This document shows positions 1 to 6,726 of a DNA stretch of 38,207 nt, one piece after another. Each line of letters opens with the position of its first letter. Position 1 is the first letter of the stretch. Under the pieces are notes generated by a model. That model saw nothing but the letters and a program-made list of their open reading frames with translations. It had not been told where the DNA came from and searched no databases. Origin of the DNA: Pedosphaera sp. (lineage in GTDB: Bacteria > Verrucomicrobiota > Verrucomicrobiia > Limisphaerales > F1-12-MAGs170); NCBI GenBank assembly GCA_009695275.1, contig SIBF01000019.1, positions 1 through 38,207 of the forward strand, in the 5' to 3' direction. Both the position numbers and the translations under genes were made by a program.

Positions 1-93
1 TGCGCAGGCTTCGTCGTTCGGGAAAAGTCGCTGGAAATCTGGAAGGGAGTGCGGGAACGGAAGATCGTCGCGTTGATGAATGTCCATGAACAT
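1..93 (-). CDS. IS1595-family transposase, N-terminal 31 codons only
   Basis: A frame open from the ATG at 93 (alternative ATG at 87) runs without stop to the window edge and encodes a peptide with the core LPDFQRLFPNDEACA. IS1595-family transposases commonly start with a segment of the type 'xxFQxxFPdExaCxxYL', which precedes a zinc-binding CxxC region and a DDE-type (ISXO2-like) catalytic domain; those parts would be outside this window. The match is short, so family assignment is by N-terminal motif only. The gene reads in the same direction as the membrane-protein gene it interrupts. Confidence 0.55.
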   Translation of the reverse strand, partial: MFMDIHQRDDLPFPHSLPDFQRLFPNDEACA

Positions 94-115
94 GGTTCAG
101 GCATCATACCCTCGA

Positions 116-502
116 TCATTGAGGGTAACAACCGGATAGGCATGCTTCAAACATGTAGTCTGTCATGCCCGTCACTTTGAACCCTGCGAGATGAGCGGCG
201 AAGTCCGCGCACCAAAGCATCTGCGGCAGGATGATTCCCACTGCCGCCATGCTCGCCAAAAGACTGTTCTCCATCCAAACCGCCGCCAGGGTTAGAAAAA
301 GGGCGATGTCGCAGAAGTAGAGAAAGTTCGTTGGGCCGTATTGCGTCCAATAAACAGGGACGAGTACCGCCATGAATGCGGTGCAGGCCAGTTTGACGAC
401 GAGTGGAATCTTGTGTCGGCGAAGCGCCGGGCATGCCTTGCCGCTAGCTTGTGATGGTTCCGTGAGTTGAGAGCTTAGTTTGCAAGTAATCGTATTTGTC
501 AT
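116..502 (-). pseudogene. Membrane protein truncated by an IS insertion
   Basis: The 128-residue frame (ATG at 502; an upstream ATG at 532 is possible) has at least three hydrophobic segments: VVKLACTAFMAVLVPVYW, FLYFCDIALFLTLAAVW, and a third around LLASMAAVGIILPQMLW. The text around 'YGPTNFLYFCDIALFLT' and 'TGMTDYMF' is recognisable as a membrane-protein family of about 200 or more residues found in Planctomycetota and Verrucomicrobiota. Here the family sequence stops after 'DYMFE' and is replaced by a short tail (ACLSGCYPQ) that is the translated end of the neighbouring insertion sequence. The C-terminal half is therefore missing. Function of the intact family is not known to me. Confidence 0.65.
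121..144. repeat. Putative terminal inverted repeat of the IS1595-like element
   Basis: The segment directly between the broken membrane-protein gene and the transposase start carries CTATCCGGTTG on the minus strand. The same core, CTATCCAGTTG, forms the left end of the MITE-like element at 34215-34325. A small palindrome (CCCTC / GAGGG) sits next to it at about 108-124. The opposite end of the element is not in the window, so the repeat is inferred from cross-similarity only. Confidence 0.45.
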
Positions 503-594
503 GGCGCGTTCATGTAGCGCGAAACATGACAAAGGCGTGAATCGATATTTTTGTGGAATGCATTGAGGTGATCTCGATGCACCAAGACAGGAAT

Positions 595-1509
595 TTATTT
601 CTCCCTGGCTTCACCGGCCGGTTTGATGCCTCGCAGGTGTTCATCAAACCAATCGGCGAAGGTGTCGATATCTTTGACGATGTCAGGCCATCCGTGGTCC
701 TTGCCTGGCTTGACAATCAATTTCACCGGAGGCGCTCCAACTTCCTTTGCGCGTTTGACGAACATCTCGGCCTGGTAGATGGGGACAAGTTTGTCGGCGT
801 CGCCGTGGATGATGAGTGTTGGAGACATCGATGATTTGATGAAATTCAATGGAGAAATCTCTTTTCCGTACGCCTGGCGGCTTTCGGCTGACGCTGAACG
901 AACACCGAAGGCCGGCTGAAAGTTTGCCAGAGTTCCCACACCGACCGCGTCATCACCTTCCCGGCCCCAGTTGAGGAAATCAGCAGGCGGAAAGAAACAG
1001 GCGACGGCTTGAACAGCGCTGTTCTGGTGTTCGACCGGATCTTTCGCATCCGGTTTTCCCGGGCCGCCTTGTGTGCCCATCGTTAGCGAGAGGTGGCCGC
1101 CTGCGCTTGCACCCGTGATTCCGAACTTGTCCGGATTTACGCCCCACCTGGCAGCATTGTGCCTGACAAAACGCACTGCGCGATGAATGTCCTGGGTGAT
1201 TTCCGGAATGATAAACCTCGGCTGAGAGCCGTGGACAATGGCGAAGACGACGTAGCCGCGATCCAGGAATGGCTTGTACATCGAGACGTTGATGGCTTCA
1301 TGGCTTGAGAAAAAGCCTCCGCTGACCATAAAGAGAATTGCAGCACCGTTTTGCTTCGCTGGCTGAAACACGTCCAGAGTCAGCGCAGTACCGAACTTCC
1401 GGCCATAGACGACGTCTTCAGTGCGGGTGTAATCCTTCGCCGCGTCGGCAGCGTGGATAGGGGCAGTGAAAGCAATGAAGCAAGCGAGCAGCAGGGATGA
1501 GAGGTTCAT
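595..1509 (-). CDS. Secreted alpha/beta hydrolase (esterase-like, BD-FAE/Aes type)
   Basis: A 304-residue protein with a Sec signal peptide (about residues 1-20, ending PIHA-AD). The fold signature is clear: oxyanion-region SGGFFSS near 63-69, nucleophile elbow GASAGG with Ser135, acid residue in HGDADKLVP near Asp239, and catalytic His272 in DHGWP. Proteins of this type hydrolyse carboxyl esters, often acetyl or feruloyl groups on polysaccharides or small esters; the substrate cannot be read from sequence. It would act outside the cytoplasmic membrane. It lies 136 nt downstream of ychF on the same strand and is probably separately transcribed. The start is chosen because it gives a complete signal peptide. 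Confidence 0.85.
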   Translation of the reverse strand: MNLSSLLLACFIAFTAPIHAADAAKDYTRTEDVVYGRKFGTALTLDVFQPAKQNGAAILFMVSGGFFSSHEAINVSMYKPFLDRGYVVFAIVHGSQPRFIIPEITQDIHRAVRFVRHNAARWGVNPDKFGITGASAGGHLSLTMGTQGGPGKPDAKDPVEHQNSAVQAVACFFPPADFLNWGREGDDAVGVGTLANFQPAFGVRSASAESRQAYGKEISPLNFIKSSMSPTLIIHGDADKLVPIYQAEMFVKRAKEVGAPPVKLIVKPGKDHGWPDIVKDIDTFADWFDEHLRGIKPAGEAREK

Positions 1510-1645
1510 GGAGGGATGATATTAGCCGTCGCCCACGAAAGATGCAATGGCTCATCAATCGTGGGAAACAGGGGAGTTCCGAAAAGCGGTTCAGCCCGAG
1601 TAGCTCGGATCAGCGCGCTGCCACCGCGTCAGTCTCTTACGATGT

Positions 1646-2749
1646 TCAAACGTTGAACTTGAAGAGCAGCACATCGCCGTCCTCGACGACGTATTCTTTG
1701 CCTTCCATCCGGTAGAGGCCTTTTTCGCGAGCGACTGCAACTGAGCCGCATTGGACAAGATCCTCGTAGCTCACGGTCTCGGCCTTGATGAAGCCGCGCT
1801 CGAAATCGCTGTGAATTACGCCAGCGGCCTTGGGTGCGGTGTCTCCCGCGTGAATCGTCCATGCGCGAACTTCCTTCTCGCCTGCGGTAAAGTAAGTGCG
1901 AAGGCCGAGCAGATGGTAGGTGGCACGGATGAGAGATCCCACACCGCTTTCTTCCACGCCGAGTTCTTTCAGGAAGGCTTTGGCTTCATCCGCCGAAAGA
2001 TCAATCAGGTCGCTTTCGATTTGTGCGCTGATGAAGACGGCTTCGCAGGCAAGGTGCGTCTTGACGTAATCTCCGACTTTCAGGACGTGAGGATTTTGAG
2101 CGGCTGTCGCGAGGTCAGACTCCTTGACGTTGCACGCGAAGATCGTGGGTTTGTCGGTCAGTAGATAGAAGCCGCGTGCGATGATCTTTTCCTCCGGGGT
2201 GAGCTGCACTGTGATCCCGGGTTTGCCCGTGTTCAGGATGGGCTCGAACTTGGCGAGTACGGCATCCTCAACGGCGGCAAGTTTCTCTCCTCGTTTTACG
2301 TCTTTGGCGAGGCGTTCACGACGTTTGGTGACAGCTTCCAGGTCGGCAAGGACCAGCTCGGTGTTCACAGTCTCGATGTCCCGGACCGGATCGATGTTTC
2401 CGGCGACGTGATGAATATCGGCGTCTTCAAAGCAGCGAACCACCTGGACGATGGCATCAACCTCGCGGATGTGACTAAGAAACTTGTTTCCCAAACCCTC
2501 TCCAGCGCTTGCGCCCTTGACGAGGCCGGCGATATCCACGAACTCAATTGCCGCCGGAATCACGACGTGCGTTTTTGCGATCTTCTGGAGCACTTGCAAG
2601 CGGTCATCCGGCACGGTGACGATGCCGACGTTGGGGTCAATGGTGCAAAATGGATAATTCGCCGCCTCTGCCTTGCGCGTGCGGGTGACGGCGTTGAACA
2701 GTGTGGATTTACCGACGTTTGGAAGTCCGACAATTCCGGCTTTGAGCAT
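1646..2749 (-). CDS. ychF: Ribosome-binding ATPase YchF (Obg-like ATPase, OLA1 family)
   Basis: A 367-residue protein that begins directly with the P-loop region (GLPNVGKS, residues 8-15), as is usual for YchF. The G3 region reads FVDIAGLVKGAS and the G4 motif is NVKE instead of NKxD, the change that makes this family prefer ATP over GTP. A coiled-coil region (around EAVTKRRERLAKDVKRGEK) and a C-terminal TGS domain (YFTAGEKEVRAWTIHAGDTAPKAAGVIHSDFE) complete the family architecture. YchF binds the 70S ribosome and is linked to stress responses. It follows obgE by 61 nt on the same strand, placing two ribosome-associated P-loop proteins next to each other. Confidence 0.97.
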   Translation of the reverse strand: MLKAGIVGLPNVGKSTLFNAVTRTRKAEAANYPFCTIDPNVGIVTVPDDRLQVLQKIAKTHVVIPAAIEFVDIAGLVKGASAGEGLGNKFLSHIREVDAIVQVVRCFEDADIHHVAGNIDPVRDIETVNTELVLADLEAVTKRRERLAKDVKRGEKLAAVEDAVLAKFEPILNTGKPGITVQLTPEEKIIARGFYLLTDKPTIFACNVKESDLATAAQNPHVLKVGDYVKTHLACEAVFISAQIESDLIDLSADEAKAFLKELGVEESGVGSLIRATYHLLGLRTYFTAGEKEVRAWTIHAGDTAPKAAGVIHSDFERGFIKAETVSYEDLVQCGSVAVAREKGLYRMEGKEYVVEDGDVLLFKFNV

Positions 2750-2810
2750 AGGGTTTGGCTGATCTCAGATGAAAGTTGGCAATCGGATGGGATTTTAATC
2801 TTTGAAGTGG

Positions 2811-4025
2811 TCAAGTTTTGGGCTTCTCAGTTCCGGACTGTTGGGCCTCAGCGACCGCCTCGCGAATGAGTCGTTTGAACTGCTCGATACCTTCATCAAA
2901 CGCGGCGGCGATGGGGAGCAAAGCAGTCTTTCGAATCTTACGCTTGAATGTCTTGAGGTTTGATTCCGCCACCGGCTCATCCATTTTATTAGCCACGACA
3001 TAGCGGGGCTTTTCGAGGAGCGCCGCATCGTAATGCTCAAGTTCACTCAGGAGCTGTTTGTAATCATCCCAAGGCTGCCGTCCGTCGGTGCCTGCCATGT
3101 CGAGAAGGATGACGAGGATTTTGCAGCGTTCGATGTGACGCAAAAAGGAGTGGCCAAGGCCGACGTTCTCGTGCGCTCCCTCGATCAATCCGGGCACGTC
3201 GCACACCGTGAGGCGATGCCAGTCGGAATACTCGACGATGCCGATCTGCGGCGTGAGAGTGGTGAAAGGATAAGCGGCAACCTTCGGACGGGCTTTCGAG
3301 ATCGCGGCAAGAAGCGTGGATTTGCCGGCGTTCGGGTAACCCACAAGGCCGACTTCCGCGATGATATGAAGTTCCAGGAGGTAATCACCTTCATGGCCGG
3401 TTTCGCCCGGCTGGGCGAAACGTGGTGTCTGGTGGCGCGCCGTGGCAAAGTTTCGATTGCCGAGCCCGCCACGGCCTCCCTTGCACAATACAAACCGTTG
3501 CCTGTTTTGGGTAAGGTCGGCGACAAGTTCAGCGCCTTCATGGTGATCTTTGGAAGGTTTCTCGGTTTCAATCTCGGCTTCCAAGTCTATTTCCATCGCT
3601 CGCTCGTCGCCCTGATGGCGTATCACGTGGCGCTGGCCTGTCGCCAGCTGGAGGGGGCTGCGCTTCGGAACGGGTTCCTCCTCTTCTTCTGCCTCCTGCA
3701 CTGAATCGTCAACCGGCGGGTTCGTGCCTGGAAGTTTCCAGACGAGCGTGCCACACGGAACTTTGACGATGAGATCTTTTCCAGCATGGCCATCCATTCC
3801 CTTGCCCATCCCACCCTCACCCTCCTTCGCGATCAATCTTGGAGTATAGAACTGATTGATCAGGTTGTTGAGATCATGATCCGCTTCGAGGATCACATCG
3901 CCCCCACGACCCCCATTACCGCCGCTGGGCCCGCCTTTGGTGATGAACGCTTCGCGATGGAATGCGACGCATCCCTTTCCACCGTGACCGGCGCGGGCAT
4001 AGACTTTGATCTCGTCGATGAACAT
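2811..4025 (-). CDS. obgE: GTPase ObgE/CgtA with an enlarged Obg-fold loop
   Basis: A 404-residue Obg GTPase. The N-terminal glycine-rich Obg fold occupies about residues 1-222, then the G domain with G1 GYPNAGKST (229-237), G3 DVPGLIEGAHEN (276-287) and G4 NKMD (346-349). There is no long C-terminal OCT domain, only a short charged tail. Obg proteins bind the large ribosomal subunit and act in 50S maturation and stress control. The odd feature is an acidic and basic insertion of about 65-70 residues (about 98-166, containing EAEEEEEPVPKR) between the strands that normally join 'VPxGT' to 'ADL'. The gene follows rplU-rpmA, the classical order, but a terminator hairpin separates them. Confidence 0.96.
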   Translation of the reverse strand: MFIDEIKVYARAGHGGKGCVAFHREAFITKGGPSGGNGGRGGDVILEADHDLNNLINQFYTPRLIAKEGEGGMGKGMDGHAGKDLIVKVPCGTLVWKLPGTNPPVDDSVQEAEEEEEPVPKRSPLQLATGQRHVIRHQGDERAMEIDLEAEIETEKPSKDHHEGAELVADLTQNRQRFVLCKGGRGGLGNRNFATARHQTPRFAQPGETGHEGDYLLELHIIAEVGLVGYPNAGKSTLLAAISKARPKVAAYPFTTLTPQIGIVEYSDWHRLTVCDVPGLIEGAHENVGLGHSFLRHIERCKILVILLDMAGTDGRQPWDDYKQLLSELEHYDAALLEKPRYVVANKMDEPVAESNLKTFKRKIRKTALLPIAAAFDEGIEQFKRLIREAVAEAQQSGTEKPKT

Positions 4026-4140
4026 TTCTGATGCGTCTGCTTTGCTTCCACTATTGCCAAACTCGCCGCCGACCAGGGCTGCTCATCCGGGCTTCGACAA
4101 GTGCCGCTGGCTTGAATACATTATTGCAATCAGTGCTCAG

Positions 4141-4173
4141 AAAGCAAAAAGGCGAGGCCGGTCCGGCCTCGCC
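4141..4173 (-). terminator. Intrinsic terminator of the rplU-rpmA operon
   Basis: Just after the rpmA stop, the minus strand shows a near-perfect 10-11 bp palindrome (GGCGAGGCCGG / CCGGCCTCGCC, positions 4151-4173) followed by TTTTT at 4150-4146 and more T-rich sequence. Very G+C-rich stem plus U tract is the standard factor-independent terminator. It implies that obgE downstream needs its own promoter or depends on read-through. Confidence 0.85.
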
Positions 4174-4194
4174 GCGAGATTCATAGTCCTGTGA

Positions 4195-4458
4195 CTAATT
4201 ATTGGCTGAAGCCATCTGGGGTACAATGTTGACCCGGCGGCTGTCCTTGTCGAACGCAACTTTCCCGTCCACCAAGGCGAACAGAGTCCAATCCCGGCCG
4301 GTGCCGACGTTCTGACCGGCTGTGAATTTAGTCCCACGCTGGCGAACGATGATGCTGCCGGCAGTCACCACTTCTCCACCAAATCGTTTCACGCCGAGCC
4401 TTTTGCTGGCGCTGTCGCGCCCGTTGCGGACGCTTCCCTGACCTTTCTTATGTGCCAT
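4195..4458 (-). CDS. rpmA: 50S ribosomal protein L27 (bL27)
   Basis: An 87-residue protein starting [16 protein letters not shown] and containing [20 protein letters not shown] and [12 protein letters not shown], the characteristic L27 sequence. L27 reaches into the peptidyl-transferase centre of the large subunit with its N-terminus. No Firmicutes-type cleavable N-terminal extension is present. The gene sits 12 nt behind rplU, so the two are cotranscribed. Confidence 0.98.
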   Translation of the reverse strand: MAHKKGQGSVRNGRDSASKRLGVKRFGGEVVTAGSIIVRQRGTKFTAGQNVGTGRDWTLFALVDGKVAFDKDSRRVNIVPQMASANN

Positions 4459-4470
4459 AACTGCCTGAGC

Positions 4471-4782
4471 TTAAAGTTTGATTTCCTTGATCTTGACGAC
4501 CGTCAGTTCCTGACGATGTCCCACTGTGCGGTGATAACCTTTGCGGCGTTTCATCTTGAAGGCGATCTTCTTTTCACCGCGCTTGTGCTCGACGACGTCG
4601 GCAAGCACGCTCGCGCTCGCAACTGTCGGAGACCCCACGAGAATTTTGCCGTCGCCACTGACGAGGAGCACCCGGTCAAACGTCACCGGCTGTCCTGCGG
4701 CGACCTCGAGCCGTTCGATTTCAAGGGTGACGCCCGCGGTCACACGGTACTGTTTGCTGCCTGTTTCAACTACTGCGTACAT
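4471..4782 (-). CDS. rplU: 50S ribosomal protein L21 (bL21)
   Basis: A 103-residue protein beginning MYAVVETGSKQYRV and ending with the typical RRKGYHRTVGHRQELTVVKIKEI region, both hallmarks of bL21, a 23S rRNA binding protein. A Shine-Dalgarno AAAAGG lies 5 nt before the ATG; it is one arm of a short palindrome (CCTTTT/AAAAGG, 4788-4800). First gene of the rplU-rpmA unit, with a strong promoter immediately upstream. Confidence 0.98.
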   Translation of the reverse strand: MYAVVETGSKQYRVTAGVTLEIERLEVAAGQPVTFDRVLLVSGDGKILVGSPTVASASVLADVVEHKRGEKKIAFKMKRRKGYHRTVGHRQELTVVKIKEIKL

Positions 4783-4806
4783 AGGTTCCTTTTCAAAAGG
4801 GTCCGA

Positions 4807-4835
4807 ATAAGACCAAACCGTGGTGGCAGTGTCAA
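4807..4835 (-). promoter_or_regulatory. Sigma-70-type promoter of rplU-rpmA
   Basis: On the minus strand a perfect -35 hexamer TTGACA (4835-4830) is followed after exactly 17 nt by TCTTAT (4812-4807), a four-of-six match to TATAAT. Transcription would begin near 4800, giving a very short leader before the rplU start at 4782. The hexamer quality and spacing fit a strongly expressed ribosomal-protein operon. Confidence 0.65.
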
Positions 4836-4959
4836 TGACTCATTTCAGGTGATTTTGTGCCGAAAGTGTTCGTTTCTCGGAAAACCGAATTTTAGGATTT
4901 CCTCGCTCAAGTTTCGACTCCGGAGTATGGGTTTCGGAGATGGATTTATCGGTGGAGTC

Positions 4960-5613
4960 ATGAGAATTCTGGTTACATGCGGTCCGGGCTACGAGCCGAT
5001 AGATGAGGTTCGGAGGATTACCAATTTTTCCAGTGGCAGGCTTGGCATCCGCCTCTCGAACGCGTTTGCGGCTCGTGGTTGGGAGGTCACTTGTTTCAAA
5101 GGCGAACAGGCTGCTTGCGTCGAACCAATTGTCAGTGCGGAGGTGCGAATGTTCTCCACCAATTCAGATCTGGCCCGCCAGCTGGAGGAGCAGGCCCGCA
5201 CGACGCAGGTGGACGCGATTTTCCATGCTGCCGCGCTGTGTGATTTTACGATCGATTCCGTTTTGGATGAGTCTGGTCGCCTCGCGCGTTCCGCGAAGTT
5301 TTCCACCACAGAAGGCCGGCTGCATCTCGTTCTGAAGCCAGCGCCGAAGATTCTGCCCCTCTTGCGTTCGTGGTTTGGAAAAGCGCGCGTTGTCGGCTGG
5401 AAGTATGAATTGATTGGATCAGTCGAAGAAGCCCTGAGCAAGGCGCAGCGGCAGATCATGGAGTGCCAGAACGACGCGTGTGTGTTGAATGGAAAGGCTT
5501 ACGGCAAGGGCTTTGGACTTTGCCTGCCCGACGGCGAAGTCAGGAATTACTTGGATGACCGGGATCTGGCGACGGGCCTGATCGAATGGCTGGAAGCCGC
5601 GCCGAGCGGCTGA
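4960..5613 (+). CDS. Stand-alone CoaB-like phosphopantothenoylcysteine synthetase domain protein
   Basis: A 217-residue protein resembling the C-terminal (CoaB) half of the bifunctional CoaBC/Dfp protein. Visible landmarks are TCGPGYEPIDEVRRITNFSS near the start, the SSGRLG nucleotide-site region, HAAALCDF in the place of the usual 'AAVADY', KPAPKIL, VVGWKYE and NDACVLN. CoaB joins 4'-phosphopantothenate and cysteine using CTP in coenzyme A synthesis. No decarboxylase (CoaC) half is fused or adjacent. The start ATG at 4960 is chosen because the family begins with 'MRILVTxGP'; the open frame extends far upstream but that part overlaps rplU antisense and looks non-coding. Its stop is 7 nt from the convergent mrp stop. 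Confidence 0.8.
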   Translation: MRILVTCGPGYEPIDEVRRITNFSSGRLGIRLSNAFAARGWEVTCFKGEQAACVEPIVSAEVRMFSTNSDLARQLEEQARTTQVDAIFHAAALCDFTIDSVLDESGRLARSAKFSTTEGRLHLVLKPAPKILPLLRSWFGKARVVGWKYELIGSVEEALSKAQRQIMECQNDACVLNGKAYGKGFGLCLPDGEVRNYLDDRDLATGLIEWLEAAPSG

Positions 5614-5620
5614 ACCCGGC

Positions 5621-6676
5621 TCAAATCAACAAGCGCGGGTTCTGTTGGAGCTGTCGAGCGATCGCGAGGAATGCTTTCGCCGGCGCTGTGGATGGGTGCG
5701 ACACGACGATCGGCACACCTGTGTCACCGCCGACCCGGATTTCGGTGAAAATCGGGATTTCGCCGAGGAAAGGAATTTTGAGTTTTTCCGCCATGGTCTT
5801 GCCACCACCATGTCCAAAGATTTCAAACCGCTCACCGGATGGCGTGGTGAAATGGCTCATGTTCTCAATGATGCCCAGAATGGGAACGTTCACTTTTTCA
5901 AACATGCCGATACCCTTGCGCACCACACCTAGAGAAGCCTCCTGGGGTGTCGTCACGATGACGCCCCCATCCAGGGGCACGGTCTGACAAAGGGAGAGTT
6001 GCGCGTCGCCCGTGCCAGGAGGCAGATCAACCAGGAGATAATCCAGTGTTCCCCATTCCACTGCAGTGACGAACTGCTGAATGGTTTTCATGATCATCGG
6101 TCCGCGCCAAATGACGGGAGTATCGCCGTCGAGCAAGAAACCCATGCTCATGAGCTTCACACCGTGGTTGGAGGGCGGAACCAGTTTCTCCTGCTCGTTG
6201 ACGGTCGGTCGTTGATGAACGCCCATCATCAGCGGAATGCTCGGGCCGTAAATGTCGCAATCAAGAAGGCCCACGCTTGCTCCCAGGTGTTGAAGCGCAC
6301 AAGCCAGATTGACCGAGGTGGTTGACTTGCCTACCCCCCCTTTGCCGCTCGCCACGGCGACGATCCGATTGATGCCAGGCACTTTCGTCTGATTGGACCA
6401 CGCAGCCTGTGGAGCGCTGGGGCGGGTTCCATCCGCAGGCAGTTTAACGTCCACGAACACACCCTTGATTCCTGGAATCCCCTGAATCGCGCGACTGGAC
6501 TCAGCCTTCACTTGTTGCGCAATTTCCGGCGTGCCGGAAGTGAGTTGGATTTCGACACTCGCTGCGCCGTTCGCCACCGCAATCTGTTTTACCAGCCCAA
6601 AGGAGACGATGTCCCGTGAATAGCCCGGGTACTTGACCGATGCGAGGGCTTGTTTGATTTCAGATTCGGTTGCCAT
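5621..6676 (-). CDS. mrp: Mrp/ApbC-family Fe-S carrier P-loop ATPase lacking the CxxC motif
   Basis: A 351-residue protein with an N-terminal MIP18/DUF59 domain (about 1-85) followed by the ParA-like Mrp ATPase domain. The deviant Walker A GKGGVGKST is at residues 111-119, with YGPSIPLMMG, WRGPMIMK and DYLLVDLPPGTGD following. Mrp/ApbC/Nbp35 proteins carry or insert Fe-S clusters, usually through a CxxC after 'ENMS'. Here that site reads ENMSHFTTPSGERFEIFG, with no cysteine. The gene is the last of an apparent rrf2-iscU-desulfurase-mrp operon, 50 nt behind the desulfurase, which supports an Fe-S role. Confidence 0.92.
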   Translation of the reverse strand: MATESEIKQALASVKYPGYSRDIVSFGLVKQIAVANGAASVEIQLTSGTPEIAQQVKAESSRAIQGIPGIKGVFVDVKLPADGTRPSAPQAAWSNQTKVPGINRIVAVASGKGGVGKSTTSVNLACALQHLGASVGLLDCDIYGPSIPLMMGVHQRPTVNEQEKLVPPSNHGVKLMSMGFLLDGDTPVIWRGPMIMKTIQQFVTAVEWGTLDYLLVDLPPGTGDAQLSLCQTVPLDGGVIVTTPQEASLGVVRKGIGMFEKVNVPILGIIENMSHFTTPSGERFEIFGHGGGKTMAEKLKIPFLGEIPIFTEIRVGGDTGVPIVVSHPSTAPAKAFLAIARQLQQNPRLLI

Positions 6677-6726
6677 GGATCGAAAAATGAGTCTCTACTG
6701 CGAGTTGCTGGAAAGATGGACTGCAA

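Larger units (their letters stand above)
1..144 (-). mobile_element. Left terminus of an IS1595-like insertion sequence (partial)
   Basis: The first ~144 bases hold the start of a transposase gene reading off the left edge, preceded by its terminal sequence. Read on the minus strand from about position 144, the terminus CATGCCTATCCGGTTG matches 12 of 16 bases of the end of the small element at 34215 (TAGGGCTATCCAGTTG). The interrupted gene to its right ends abruptly at this point, as expected for an insertion. The exact outer base is uncertain within about 3 nt because the other end and the target duplication lie outside the window. The IS1595 assignment rests on the short transposase N-terminus only. 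Confidence 0.6.

Noticed and set aside
4450-4959. Upstream extension of the CoaB-like frame by 170 codons
   Set aside because: The extension is antisense to rplU and crosses its promoter; CoaB homologues start at the MRILVTCGP position.
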